The notes beneath the pieces were generated by a model, which was not told the origin of the DNA, did no database searches, and saw only the letters and a list, made by a program, of their open reading frames with translations. Of a DNA stretch of 64,000 bases, positions 26,862 to 36,673 are shown in pieces. The DNA is taken from NCBI RefSeq assembly GCF_038446525.1, contig NZ_CP151792.1:1240001-1304000 (forward strand), written 5' to 3'. Positions within the stretch are counted from its first letter, which is position 1. Each line of letters opens with the position of its first letter. The translations under genes and the position numbers were made by a program. Origin of the DNA: Methanolobus sp. ZRKC5. Lineage in GTDB: Archaea; Halobacteriota; Methanosarcinia; Methanosarcinales; Methanosarcinaceae.

Positions 26862-27647
26862 ATGAGACGGGCATTAATTGAAACGATTAGCAGATCGGAA
26901 AAACGTAAAGATGTACTAATGCTGCTGCAGAACGGACCTGTGGAGATGCAAATTATCCTGAAGACCCTTAACGAAAGCAGGCCTGCTTTACTTCCCCAAA
27001 TGAAAATACTTGAAGAAGGGCAGCTTGTGGTCAAAGAAAAAGATGCTTATACGCTCTCAAAGTTTGGAAAATTAATCGTCAATGATCTGCAACCACTTCT
27101 TAGTACTCTGGACATTCTCGAAGGTAAACTGGATTACTGGACAAAACACAACACCGATTGTATACCCAATGACCTTTTCAACAGATTGCGTGAACTGGAA
27201 AGTTGCGAACTTGTCGAGCCGGAATTGTGCGAGGCACTTGAACTTAGCAGAAAAGCGATTTACATGTGCATGAAATCAAAAAGTATTGATACTGTCACTT
27301 CATTCTATCATTCGGAATACCCATCATTGTTCATGAAATATGCAGAAAATGGAACAAACTTCAGGTGCATCTTTACAAATGAAGTCCTGTCCAGATTCAC
27401 ATTAGAAAATAAACAGCAATTACATGAACTAATACAATACCCAAATATGAAATTCTACATATACCCGGATAATCTAAACTTATCAGCCCTTATGGTAACA
27501 CCTGATTTTATGCTGTTACGCCTGCTAACCGTAAGTGGCATCTATGATCCAAGATACATAATGGCATACAAGCAGAGTGCTGTTAATTGGAGTGAAGAGT
27601 TTTTTCAGCACTTAATAAGCAAATCCACTGTACTTGAAACACTCTGA
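26862..27647 (+). CDS. Winged-helix regulator with FilR1 (DUF1724) domain
   Basis: 261 residues in the two-part layout of methanogen regulators: an N-terminal ArsR-like winged helix (residues 1-85, KRKDVLMLLQNGPVEMQIIL ... MKILEEGQLVVKEKDAYTLS) and a C-terminal FilR1/DUF1724 domain. Members of this family include the Methanosarcina Msr proteins, which control methyltransferase genes for methanol use, and FilR in Methanothrix. The target of this copy cannot be deduced from its neighbours. GGAG 7 bases before the ATG supports the start. Confidence 0.82.
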   Translation: MRRALIETISRSEKRKDVLMLLQNGPVEMQIILKTLNESRPALLPQMKILEEGQLVVKEKDAYTLSKFGKLIVNDLQPLLSTLDILEGKLDYWTKHNTDCIPNDLFNRLRELESCELVEPELCEALELSRKAIYMCMKSKSIDTVTSFYHSEYPSLFMKYAENGTNFRCIFTNEVLSRFTLENKQQLHELIQYPNMKFYIYPDNLNLSALMVTPDFMLLRLLTVSGIYDPRYIMAYKQSAVNWSEEFFQHLISKSTVLETL

Positions 27648-27691
27648 TTTCCATACGATTACTTTTTTTCATTGAAGGGAAAAACGGAGGC

Positions 27692-27780
27692 GAGGCAAAC
27701 ACGTTAAAAACGAATCAATGCAAGCTTCAATTATCTGGTTGGTTGGTTGGTTTAGACGAATGAAACCCTATGTTTGCCTC
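27692..27780 (+). ncRNA. Possible structured RNA with GGTT repeat, before cofE
   Basis: GAGGCAAACA (27692-27701) and TGTTTGCCTC (27771-27780) are perfect 10-base complements enclosing 69 bases. Inside are two small hairpins, CGTT-aaa-AACG and GGTTT-agacgaatg-AAACC, and four tandem GGTT units (27737-27752) that could form a two-layer G-quadruplex. A T-run at 27663-27669 ends the upstream gene. It lies 137 bases before cofE with AT-rich promoter-like sequence between them, so it could be an independent small RNA, part of the cofE leader, or a small mobile remnant. No known family is recognised. Confidence 0.35.
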
Positions 27781-27917
27781 AATAAACCCACTCTCAAATA
27801 TTATATTGGAGTTCAGCATACTTAAGATAAACTTGTCTTAATTTAATATGTGAGCATAAATTAGCATAGCAACATTTTTTTAAATTAAATAGAATCCTAC
27901 TATCCGGAGAGTCCTAA

Positions 27918-28676
27918 TTGAAAATGCATGCATTTACTGTGGAAAACATCCCTATGATCAAAAGAGGGGATGACATTGCATCGATCATCTGCGAAAGAAC
28001 AAGTATTGAAGACAATGATGTCATAATTATAGCATCCACCATTGTTGCAAAAGCTGAAGGCAGGCAATTCAGACTAGAAAATATCACTGCAGGAGAAGCG
28101 GCAAAAGGAATAGCAAACAAACATGACATTGATCCAAGATTTGTGCAGGCAGTCCTTGACCGCAGTCATGAGATACTGGTGGATTATCCAATATTTCTCG
28201 TAGAAACAGACAACGGACATGTTTGTATCAAAGCAGGAATAGATGAATCAAATGTAGAAAATGGCTATATGCTCGACCTTCCCCAAAATTCAGACCAGAG
28301 TGCGAAAGATATCGGCGAAGGTATTGAAAGCAAGGCAGAAAAAAAAGTAAGCGTTATAATTACTGACACCAACGGTAGGGCATTCAAGATAGGCCAGACA
28401 GGTATTGCAGTTGGAGTGTACAAAATACATCCGATAAAAAACTGGAAAGGGCAAAAGGATCTCTTTGGAAACACACTGGAAGTGACCGAGGAAGCCATAG
28501 CTGATGAGATTGCAGGTGCTGCCAATCTGCTGATGGGTGAAGGTGACGGAGGATACCCCGTAGTAATCCTGAGAGGACTGGAACTCAGGTCTGAAGATGG
28601 GTCAATAAAAGAAATGTATCGAAGTGACCGTGAAGATATAATCAAAAAAGGACTTCGCTGTTTAAGCAAAGTCTGA
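27918..28676 (+). CDS. cofE: Coenzyme F420-0:L-glutamate ligase
   Basis: GTP-dependent enzyme adding glutamates to F420-0 in the synthesis of the hydride carrier F420; 252 residues. Family blocks: [13 protein letters not shown] near the N-terminus, [37 protein letters not shown] (metal and GTP site) and [15 protein letters not shown] near the end. TTG at 27918 is preferred because GGAGAG (27906-27911) has a 6-base spacing to it; the ATG two codons on is the alternative. The last 15 bases overlap the convergent dCMP deaminase gene. Confidence 0.93.
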   Translation: MKMHAFTVENIPMIKRGDDIASIICERTSIEDNDVIIIASTIVAKAEGRQFRLENITAGEAAKGIANKHDIDPRFVQAVLDRSHEILVDYPIFLVETDNGHVCIKAGIDESNVENGYMLDLPQNSDQSAKDIGEGIESKAEKKVSVIITDTNGRAFKIGQTGIAVGVYKIHPIKNWKGQKDLFGNTLEVTEEAIADEIAGAANLLMGEGDGGYPVVILRGLELRSEDGSIKEMYRSDREDIIKKGLRCLSKV

Positions 28677-29123
28677 TATCGGCATGTTAACTACTTCAAC
28701 ACCTGCCTGTGAGAAGAATTCAAGAGAATCGGTATCTGGATAAGGGTGAATGTAGATGACTCGTTTGATATTGGAATTGATGATCATCTTGGTACACAAT
28801 ATGCATGGCTGGTGAGTGCAGTAAAGTGTCGCACCATCAGTACTCACTCCATGTAGTGCAGCCTGAATGATAGCATTCTGTTCAGCATGAACGGCCCTGC
28901 ATTTCTCATGACGTGTACCTGAAGCAATGTTATTTTGCTGCCTGATGCAACCTATGTCAAGGCAATGTTCCATGTTCCGTGGAGCACCGTTGTAGCCTGT
29001 GGAAACTATACGCTTATCCCTTGCAATTACAGCGCCAACCTTGTTTCTAAGACATGTAGAACGTTTAGCCACAACCGTGGCTATCTCAAGGAAATACTCG
29101 TCTATACTTGGCCTGTCATTCAT
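28662..29123 (-). CDS. Deoxycytidylate (dCMP) deaminase
   Basis: Zinc enzyme making dUMP from dCMP for thymidylate synthesis; 153 residues. His79-Ala-Glu81 in [10 protein letters not shown] and Cys107/Cys110 in HQPCILC are the zinc and catalytic residues. The [10 protein letters not shown] insertion and extra Cys/His before the active site are typical of dCMP deaminases of the ComEB type. Convergent with cofE. Confidence 0.9.
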   Translation of the reverse strand: MNDRPSIDEYFLEIATVVAKRSTCLRNKVGAVIARDKRIVSTGYNGAPRNMEHCLDIGCIRQQNNIASGTRHEKCRAVHAEQNAIIQAALHGVSTDGATLYCTHQPCILCTKMIINSNIKRVIYIHPYPDTDSLEFFSQAGVEVVNMPISDFA

Positions 29124-29234
29124 TGTTTAAGAGAAGCAGTAAGTGGTATATATAAGTTATAGTGTAAGAGTGTATTCATCAATTTTAAAAAATAAAAGTA
29201 TGGATTGAGAACTTATTATTCTGGAGCATAAAAC

Positions 29235-30137
29235 ATGGAAGTCGGTTTGACTGAACGTTTAGATTCTTTTGTTAGAAAGCACAACGATCGCCAGCTTGCA
29301 GCAATCCCGCTTACAATATTTGTAATCTCATTATTGATACTTGCATTCACATTTGCAAGTAGCGGCGCACCTGTAAAGCTTGGTATGGAATTTAAGGGCG
29401 GAACAATGGTCTCTGTGGCAACAGAGGAAAGTGTACAATCCATTGAACTAAAATACTCAGATTATCCCCTAACTGATATCAGACAGGCCGGAAACCGTTT
29501 GATAATGCAATTTGGACCAATGAGTAACGAACTACAACAGGAACTTGTCAGTGATGTGATAGATTCCTATGATAATGTCGAAATAAACCAGATCGGACCT
29601 GTATATGGAGAAGCCCTTCAGAAACAGGCTGTTAAAGCGGTTATTATATCATTTATCGGAATGGCGATTGTGGTCTTTTTGATATTCAGGACATTTATTC
29701 CGTCACTGGCAGTAGTATTGTCAGCATTATCCGACATTTTCATTGCAGCGGCGTTCATGAACATCGTTGGAATCGAATTGTCCCTGGGAACAGTTGCAGC
29801 CCTGCTCATGCTCATTGGTTATTCCGTTGACAGTGACATTTTGCTCACCACAAGAGTACTCAAAAGACGCGGAACCCCACAGGAAAACATTAGCAATGCA
29901 ATGCACACGGGTGTAACCATGACAACCACTACTTTAGCTGCCCTTGTAGTAATGTACCTGGTATCAACTTACTCATACTTACTAAGTTCATCACTTTCAC
30001 AGATCACTCTTCTTTCAGACATATCCATTGTCCTGATATTCGGACTGGCCGCAGATATGATGAACACCTGGATGCTTAACACATCAATACTCAGGTGGCA
30101 TGTGACAGGCGTAGGCACAAGGAGGCGTAAAGCATGA
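29235..30137 (+). CDS. secF: Protein-export membrane protein SecF
   Basis: Membrane component that with SecD aids protein export; 300 residues. One N-terminal membrane helix, the extracellular domain with GMEFKGGTMVSV, and five helices in the second half with the family motifs FLIFRTFIPSLAVVLSALSD and LLMLIGYSVDSDILLTTRV. GGAG precedes the start. secF precedes secD here, the usual archaeal order, with a four-base overlap (ATGA). Confidence 0.94.
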   Translation: MEVGLTERLDSFVRKHNDRQLAAIPLTIFVISLLILAFTFASSGAPVKLGMEFKGGTMVSVATEESVQSIELKYSDYPLTDIRQAGNRLIMQFGPMSNELQQELVSDVIDSYDNVEINQIGPVYGEALQKQAVKAVIISFIGMAIVVFLIFRTFIPSLAVVLSALSDIFIAAAFMNIVGIELSLGTVAALLMLIGYSVDSDILLTTRVLKRRGTPQENISNAMHTGVTMTTTTLAALVVMYLVSTYSYLLSSSLSQITLLSDISIVLIFGLAADMMNTWMLNTSILRWHVTGVGTRRRKA

Positions 30138-31825
30138 AAGACGATGAACAACAGAGTTTATTAAAGGACCTAAGAGTAATCGTCTTTATTCTGGCAATTA
30201 TCGGGTCTGTAATCTTCATACACCCATGGTATTCTTCAGATGAAGGTTTCACAAGCAATCTCAACTATGGACTTGACCTGGAAGGTGGCTCCTGGCTTCA
30301 GTTAAAACTTCAGGGAGCTGTTGCAGAACTTGATGCTGATAATGGTCTTTTAGTTAAGGAAATAGTCAATATCAATCTTGGAGAAGAAGTGGAGATACGA
30401 TCGGTTGATGAAGGAACTGATGAAACTACGATAACTTTTACTTCAGATTCAATACTCACAAATAATCAGATGGATCAGCTTGCAGTGGGCCAAACCACCA
30501 TCTCCCGAACCAACAATGTGACAGAGGTCATACTTCACTCTTCAAAAGTGACACTGATAAAAACATATCTTGCAGACTCACTCAAAGCAGAAGTCCTGCC
30601 TACACTTGTTTCTGACACTGTCGAATATGAGATAAGAACTGCCATTTCACAGGAAGATCTTCAGGAACTCATGGCAGCTGTCGGCGGCTCAATTGTAACT
30701 GACATAAATGGAGATGCACTTTACAAAGAAGGCGTCACAACAGAAACAAGGGACATGACCAAGGAAATACTGAGTGACAAGCTCAATTCCCTTGGACTTA
30801 AGGACATACCAGTAAAAACAGTGGGTGATGATTACATACTCATTGACTTTGCAGGAATTGACCTTGCAACTGCCAAGAATATCGCTGAAAAACCGGGTAA
30901 ATTCGAGATAAGAATTCTGACCCAGGGCAACGAATCAAAGCACGTCCTTTATGGAGATGAAATAGCAGCTGTCAGTATTGTGGGATTCCACGAGGATGAA
31001 GGACAGTGGTACGTACCATTCACACTAACGGATACAGGTGCCCTTGCACTTCAGGAAGTTGCGACCGAAACCGGTGCGACTACAGATCCGATGTCGCATA
31101 ATCTGGTAATGTATCTGGATGATAATGAAGTTTACAGCGCACCATTAAGTTATTCAGCTGCATCCAGACTTGAAGAAGTGCCAATATACGCATGGCAGGC
31201 ATCTACCGGACCTGATGAAGATAGTAAAACAAGAGCCGAGGAATTGCAGATTCATCTGCGTGCAGGTGCATTACCTGTTAATGTAGAACTCATGGGTTCA
31301 GGACATGTGGATGCAGCACTTGGTCAACAGTTCAAGGGACAGGCTATTGTTGCAGGTCTCCTGGCACTGTTAGCTGTTGCCTTTGTGGTTTTCAGAAAAT
31401 ACAACAAACCAGCCATACTTATACCAATGGTAGGTACTTCCATCAGTGAACTTATAATGATACTTGGATTTGCAGCCGCAATTGGATGGCAGCTTGACCT
31501 GGCAAGCATTGCAGGTATCATCGCAGCCATAGGAACAGGTATCGACCACCTTGTCATCATCACAGATGAAGTATTATACGAAGGAAAGCTTCCACCAAGA
31601 AAGGTTTACCTCTCAAGGATCACAAAAGCATTCGGAATAATATTTGCAGCTGCAGCAACGACCATTATCGCAATGTCACCCCTGGTTATCATGGGCTTCG
31701 GTGCCCTTAAGGGATTTGCAATAACAACTATAGTAGGTGTCATGATAGGCATCCTTATTGCAAGACCAGTATATGGCAAAGTGATACATGAAGTTCTTCA
31801 GGCAAACTCAACAGACGTTGAATAA
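30134..31825 (+). CDS. secD: Protein-export membrane protein SecD
   Basis: 563 residues. One N-terminal membrane helix, LNYGLDLEGGSWLQL, a large extracellular domain, and a C-terminal block of five helices (from about residue 405) with IIAAIGTGIDHLVIITDEV. With SecF it forms the archaeal SecDF complex, which has no SecA to work with. Overlaps secF and is followed 17 bases later by the RFC gene. Confidence 0.94.
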   Translation: MKDDEQQSLLKDLRVIVFILAIIGSVIFIHPWYSSDEGFTSNLNYGLDLEGGSWLQLKLQGAVAELDADNGLLVKEIVNINLGEEVEIRSVDEGTDETTITFTSDSILTNNQMDQLAVGQTTISRTNNVTEVILHSSKVTLIKTYLADSLKAEVLPTLVSDTVEYEIRTAISQEDLQELMAAVGGSIVTDINGDALYKEGVTTETRDMTKEILSDKLNSLGLKDIPVKTVGDDYILIDFAGIDLATAKNIAEKPGKFEIRILTQGNESKHVLYGDEIAAVSIVGFHEDEGQWYVPFTLTDTGALALQEVATETGATTDPMSHNLVMYLDDNEVYSAPLSYSAASRLEEVPIYAWQASTGPDEDSKTRAEELQIHLRAGALPVNVELMGSGHVDAALGQQFKGQAIVAGLLALLAVAFVVFRKYNKPAILIPMVGTSISELIMILGFAAAIGWQLDLASIAGIIAAIGTGIDHLVIITDEVLYEGKLPPRKVYLSRITKAFGIIFAAAATTIIAMSPLVIMGFGALKGFAITTIVGVMIGILIARPVYGKVIHEVLQANSTDVE

Positions 31826-31842
31826 AAGGAAAAGGTGATAAT

Positions 31843-32871
31843 TTGAAGGATCTGTGGACTGTAAAATATCGGCCTGAAAGCCTTGATGAAATAGTCGGCA
31901 ATGAACAATCATTAGACATGGTCAGGAAGTTGGCCATGTCCAATAACCTTCCACATTTTGTATTCCACGGACCTGAAAACTCAGGCAAGTCAAGCACAGC
32001 TTTTGCGCTTGCCCACCAATTATATGGAGAAGGTTATGAACGTAACCTGGCATACTTCAACGCATCTGATTTTTTTGAACAGGGAAAAAGTTACCTTGTA
32101 CGCGACAAGAGATTCATACGCATAATAGGGACTGATGATCCAAAGAAGATCAATAAAAGCGTGATAAATATCTTCAAGGACATCATCAATGAATATGCAG
32201 GTATGCCACCTGTAGATTCGGATTTTAAGATAATATTCATTGATAATGCCGAATCACTCAATTCTGATTCACAGCACGCCTTGAGAAGGATAATGGAAAA
32301 GTATACAGCTTCGTCTCGCTTTATACTTTCAACAACCCAACCTTCTAAGCTGATAAGCCCTCTTAGGTCAAGGGGTTTGCAACTATTCTTCACACATGTT
32401 TCAGATGATAAACTTGCAAATTTCATTAGCACAATCGTTGATGCCGAGGGGCTTCAGATCAATAGTGACGGTATTGATGCACTGGTATATCATGCAAGAG
32501 GCAATATTGCAAGGGCATTGAACACACTCCAGATAGCATCCGTACAATCTGCAGATGAGAGTATTGGACCTCAACAAATATACGATTCAACACTGGGAGA
32601 GCAATCAGAGAACATAGCAAGTCTCTTTGAATCAATAACTTCAAAGAACATTCTTGAAGCTAGGAAATACATTGATGCCCTCATACTCGAAGAAGGATTG
32701 TCCGGGCAGGAAATACTACTCCAGCTGCACAAGGTCACAGTGAATTCTAACGAAGCGGATGACATCATTGCCAAATGGGTCACAAAAATAGCAGACACTG
32801 ATTTTTACCTGACAGAAAGTGCAAACGACAGAATACAGCTGGAAGCACTGGTTGCAGGATTCTGTCAATGA
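31843..32871 (+). CDS. Replication factor C small subunit, RFC2-like
   Basis: Clamp loader subunit that helps load PCNA on DNA; 342 residues. RFC boxes: KYRPESLDEIVGNEQ, Walker A GPENSGKS (43-50), and the arginine-finger region LRSRGLQLFF (177) where the usual SRC reads SRG. Walker B reads IIFIDNAES, lacking the DE(A/V)D form. These departures mark it as the divergent second small subunit of the three-subunit RFC of Methanosarcina-type archaea. TTG start five bases after GGTG. Likely in one transcript with secFD and elp3. Confidence 0.85.
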   Translation: MKDLWTVKYRPESLDEIVGNEQSLDMVRKLAMSNNLPHFVFHGPENSGKSSTAFALAHQLYGEGYERNLAYFNASDFFEQGKSYLVRDKRFIRIIGTDDPKKINKSVINIFKDIINEYAGMPPVDSDFKIIFIDNAESLNSDSQHALRRIMEKYTASSRFILSTTQPSKLISPLRSRGLQLFFTHVSDDKLANFISTIVDAEGLQINSDGIDALVYHARGNIARALNTLQIASVQSADESIGPQQIYDSTLGEQSENIASLFESITSKNILEARKYIDALILEEGLSGQEILLQLHKVTVNSNEADDIIAKWVTKIADTDFYLTESANDRIQLEALVAGFCQ

Positions 32872-32904
32872 TTCGAATATAATCTCAATATTTTCACGGT
32901 TAAA

Positions 32905-34551
32905 ATGACTGAAAATGACTTTGAAACAGCCTGCAGAAGCATGTTGGATATGGTACTTAATGGCCAGATAACTAACGATAAGCAACTAAGTGAAACTAAG
33001 AAAAAGATTGCAAAACAGTTTCGTCTTTCAACCCTTCCTAAAAATGCAGACATTATTATGTCAGGCAATGATGAAGAGCAGGAAAAGGTTCGAGCCATAC
33101 TTCAGCGTAAGCCCGTACGTACAATATCAGGAGTTGCAGTGATTGCTGCAATGACATCACCTGCCCCGTGCCCACATGGAATATGTGTTCCATGTCCCGG
33201 GGGACCTGACTCGGAATTTAATTCACCACAAAGTTACATGGGAAGGGAGCCCTCCACCATGAGGGCAATACAACTTGAATATGATCCTTACAGGATAGTG
33301 ACAAATAGACTGACCCAATTGAAGCACATTGGACATGAAGTTAAAAAAGCCGAACTTATAATTATGGGAGGCACTTTTTCTGCAAGGTCGATCGATTACC
33401 AGGAATGGTACACAAAACGCTGTCTTGAAGCTATGAATGATTTCTACGGGGACTCCTGGAGGCAGCGGGCAAACCCAATTGGAAAGACAGTTCCATATTT
33501 TACAATAGAAGATGTTCAGAAGGCAAACGAGACATCAGAAGTAAGGAATACGGGCATTACCTTTGAAACACGCCCCGATTGGGCAAAAAAAATCCACATT
33601 GATAAGATGCTCGAACTTGGAGCAACTAAAATCGAAATTGGTGTTCAAAGCACTTACGATTTTGTTCTGGAGAGAATGAAACGAGGTCACAGTGTCGCAG
33701 ACAGTATCGAAGCAAACAGAATTATGAGGGACAGTGCCCTGAAAGTAGGATTCCATATGATGCCGGGGTTGCCTGGAACGGACATGGAAATGGACACAAG
33801 GAATTTTAAAAGATTATTTGAAAATCCAGGATTTAAGCCTGATTATCTGAAAATATATCCCACCCTTGTTACCGAAGGAACAGAGTTACACCGAATGTGG
33901 AAACAGGGTAAGTACAAAGCCATGGGAGATGAAGACGCAACAATGCTCCTGTCCAATATCAAGTCCTTTATCCCTAAATGGGTCAGGTTACAGCGCATAC
34001 AGAGGGATATACCTGCACCCCAGATACTTGCAGGAGTCAAAAAAAGTAATATCCGCCAACTTGCACATAAACATCTGGAACAGCATGGTGGAAAATGTCA
34101 CTGCATAAGATGCCGTGAAGTAGGGCACAACATGCTAAAAGGAAATGAGCCTGATATAGATAACATACAACTAACCGTGGAATCATATGAGTGCTGTGGA
34201 GGAAAAGAATATTTTATTGCCTTTGAAGACCTTAAAAAAGATATATTGATAGGTTTCCTTAGATTAAGGCTTCCTGACAACCCTCACCGTAAAGAGCTAG
34301 AAAATGCTGCTCTTGTAAGAGAACTCCATATATTCGGATCATCCGTGGCTGTGGGAAAGAATGCTGGAAATAATGATTGGCAGCACAGAGGATATGGCAG
34401 AGAACTCATTTCAAAGGCAGAAGAAATTGCATTGGATTTTGGATATGCGAAGATTGCAATAATAAGCGGTATTGGTGTGCGTCAGTACTACCAAAAAGCA
34501 GGTTATGAACTGGAAAATGTTTATATGACAAAGAATCTGAACATAAACTAA
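32905..34551 (+). CDS. elp3: tRNA uridine-34 carboxymethyl-modifying enzyme Elp3
   Basis: 548 residues. Radical SAM domain with Cys89-x4-Cys94-x2-Cys97 (CPHGICVPC), followed by KIEIGVQSTYDFVLERMKRG and FHMMPGLPGTD, a zinc region with CHCIRCREVG, and a C-terminal GNAT acetyltransferase (HRGYGRELISKAEEIALDFG). Archaeal Elp3 works without the other Elongator subunits, making carboxymethyl-uridine at the tRNA wobble position from acetyl-CoA. It lies 33 bases after the RFC gene. Confidence 0.93.
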   Translation: MTENDFETACRSMLDMVLNGQITNDKQLSETKKKIAKQFRLSTLPKNADIIMSGNDEEQEKVRAILQRKPVRTISGVAVIAAMTSPAPCPHGICVPCPGGPDSEFNSPQSYMGREPSTMRAIQLEYDPYRIVTNRLTQLKHIGHEVKKAELIIMGGTFSARSIDYQEWYTKRCLEAMNDFYGDSWRQRANPIGKTVPYFTIEDVQKANETSEVRNTGITFETRPDWAKKIHIDKMLELGATKIEIGVQSTYDFVLERMKRGHSVADSIEANRIMRDSALKVGFHMMPGLPGTDMEMDTRNFKRLFENPGFKPDYLKIYPTLVTEGTELHRMWKQGKYKAMGDEDATMLLSNIKSFIPKWVRLQRIQRDIPAPQILAGVKKSNIRQLAHKHLEQHGGKCHCIRCREVGHNMLKGNEPDIDNIQLTVESYECCGGKEYFIAFEDLKKDILIGFLRLRLPDNPHRKELENAALVRELHIFGSSVAVGKNAGNNDWQHRGYGRELISKAEEIALDFGYAKIAIISGIGVRQYYQKAGYELENVYMTKNLNIN

Positions 34552-34653
34552 ACCAGAAAGGATTATTAGTAAAGAGAACTGATGTGGAGTCAGTATAATA
34601 TATAAATAAGTAATAATAATGTGTATTCTGATTAAAACGTAGGGGACTAAATA

Positions 34654-35022
34654 TTGGACTCGGAATTGCTTGAACAGGTTGTCAATAACTTAAAAGAAAT
34701 AAATTCCAAACTTGATCGACTCATTTTACAGGCTGAGTTCAAAGAAGATCAGGTCGGTGAGAAAAGCAAAATAATAGCAGATTCTCTTGATGTAATAACG
34801 CTACTTTCCCTACCAGATCACTTAAGGACTACTGCAACGACTTTATTTGAAATTGGTCCGGCAACAGCAGACGAGATTGCAAACGTGACAAATAAGGAAA
34901 GAGCTGTCGAAAGTAATTATCTCAACCAACTTGTCAGAATGAATCACGTCAAAAAATATAGAGACGGAAGGAAGGTTTATTTCCGCATAAATGAAAGCTT
35001 GAGGAAAAAATGTATAGAATGA
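34654..35022 (+). CDS. Winged-helix DNA-binding protein
   Basis: 122 residues: an N-terminal coiled coil (LLEQVVNNLKEINSKLDRLIL) and an ArsR-like winged helix (residues 50-118: LSLPDHLRTTATTLFEIGPATADEIA ... YLNQLVRMNHVKKYRDGRKVYFRIN). TTG start with AGGGGA seven bases upstream. Directly before a ParA-like ATPase gene (71 bases); it may regulate it or act with it. Confidence 0.75.
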   Translation: MDSELLEQVVNNLKEINSKLDRLILQAEFKEDQVGEKSKIIADSLDVITLLSLPDHLRTTATTLFEIGPATADEIANVTNKERAVESNYLNQLVRMNHVKKYRDGRKVYFRINESLRKKCIE

Positions 35023-35093
35023 CATTAATTCTTTGGATGAATTTCAATATTGATTCAAAGTATTAAAATTAATCAATAATTAATGAAGGAAAC

Positions 35094-35840
35094 ATGACTC
35101 TTACATTAGCAATACACTCCTCCAAAGGTGGAACAGGAAAAACAAGCATCGCAGTAAATCTGGCAGTAGCTTTCGCATTAGAAGGAAAAAATACATGCTT
35201 GATCGATCTGGACCTTAGAGGACCATCCCTTTGTTCTATGTTCGAACCAGGAACTCATTTCTGGATCAACGATTTCTTATCAGGAAAATGTAGCCTGAAA
35301 GACACCATGAACGACTTTCAAAAAGACATCGAAACTGATGGCCACATGTACGTGAGTTTTTCTAATCCTGATATAAAAGAGATAAGGGACCTTGTGAGCA
35401 AGGATCGAAACTGGCAAGCAGGAGCCCTTAAAGCACTTATGAATGGGAAAAAAGAACTTGCTTATCAAAATATGGACATCATTATATTTGATACCAGTCC
35501 AGGTGTAGAATATGAGTCCATAAATGCTGTTGCCGCATCGGATATGGTAATTATTGTGCACAATGATACAACTGCATGTTTCAATTGCACTGAGCAATTA
35601 ATAAAAGGTGTTTACACTCTTCTTGACAAAAAATGTGCAATCGTAGATAACATGCACCACGGTAATTGTCTTGATATAATAGAGAAGAAAAGATACGGTG
35701 CACCTGTTATTGCAACTATACCCTGTATGTGCGAAATTGCGACCCGCGGCAGAAATGAGATACTTGTTAACTCAGACCCTGAACACTTGTTCTCTAAAAG
35801 TATTACAGCAATCAAAGATAAAATAGTAGAAATGCAATAA
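35094..35840 (+). CDS. ParA/MinD-like P-loop ATPase
   Basis: 248 residues with the deviant Walker A SSKGGTGKTSIAVN (residues 9-22) and Walker B-like IIIFDTSPGVEYES. The family moves or positions cellular cargo on the nucleoid or membrane. No C-terminal amphipathic MinD helix is obvious. The C-terminal half has several Cys (TACFNCTE, IPCMCEIATRG), which is uncommon in MinD. AAGGAA precedes the ATG. No ParB-like gene nearby; the winged-helix protein upstream could take that part. Confidence 0.8.
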   Translation: MTLTLAIHSSKGGTGKTSIAVNLAVAFALEGKNTCLIDLDLRGPSLCSMFEPGTHFWINDFLSGKCSLKDTMNDFQKDIETDGHMYVSFSNPDIKEIRDLVSKDRNWQAGALKALMNGKKELAYQNMDIIIFDTSPGVEYESINAVAASDMVIIVHNDTTACFNCTEQLIKGVYTLLDKKCAIVDNMHHGNCLDIIEKKRYGAPVIATIPCMCEIATRGRNEILVNSDPEHLFSKSITAIKDKIVEMQ

Positions 35841-35866
35841 GAACTCATTGTTCCTAAGTGTCTTTT

Positions 35867-36673
35867 TTATTTTTCTTTTATAATGTTCAACACATCATTT
35901 TGAAGATATTCGTCCAAATCCTGGGTTTTCTTATCCTCAATATCTTTTTCGACATCATCTGATGAGAGTATTATGTCTTTGAATACAACAACCAGTACAT
36001 AAACCAGAAATGCAGGGAAAAATGCGAGTATTGTCCGTTCCACAGGATAAAGAAAGATCACTGACTTATACATATTTACAGGTAGATCATATAATAGATA
36101 ACAGGTAATACTTCCTGCCATGTGATCAGACAGAACACCCATTAATGAAGCCAAAAATAGAGATAAGAATATGTATGCTTTAGAAGTAACGGTTTTCACC
36201 AAAATTGATTTTTCGAAATATACGAAGATGCCAAGTATCAGCAAATGATACCATGGATAAAAATAGGCTTCCCTTCCCACATCAAGCATGTACCATGCAA
36301 CAATAAGTACAAAAAATATACTTTTTGCAGCCTTATGTTCCCTGTTGACAACAAGACCCGAAACTATTGAACTAAGTGCAATGAATAGAATCGAAAGTAC
36401 CGAAAACGTATTCATAGAGAGATACTTACCACTTGTTAGTTCATACAAAAGAAAACCAGTTGTTGACACGATGGAACCCCAGAAAGGACCAAAGAGCATA
36501 CCATTCAGTGCTCCAAAGGAAACAACGGAGCTTATTTTTGTGCCTTCCATGCCTGCTACATTCATGAAATCTGGCATATATATTGAAAAATATGTCAAGA
36601 TTATACCAAATATAATGTAAATTATTTTTACATCATTTTTTACTCGCAATTTCGGCAACAATTTTGGAAGCAC
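35867..36673 (-). CDS. Polytopic membrane protein, resembles ECF transporter S component
   Basis: 268 residues with about six to seven membrane helices. The stretches SFGALNGMLFGPFWGSIVSTTG and GVLSDHMAGSITCYLL with the polar C-terminal tail resemble substrate-binding S components of ECF transporters, but no ATPase or T component lies near. GTG start at 36673 with AGGAT just before it. Substrate unknown. Confidence 0.6.
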   Translation of the reverse strand: MLPKLLPKLRVKNDVKIIYIIFGIILTYFSIYMPDFMNVAGMEGTKISSVVSFGALNGMLFGPFWGSIVSTTGFLLYELTSGKYLSMNTFSVLSILFIALSSIVSGLVVNREHKAAKSIFFVLIVAWYMLDVGREAYFYPWYHLLILGIFVYFEKSILVKTVTSKAYIFLSLFLASLMGVLSDHMAGSITCYLLYDLPVNMYKSVIFLYPVERTILAFFPAFLVYVLVVVFKDIILSSDDVEKDIEDKKTQDLDEYLQNDVLNIIKEK

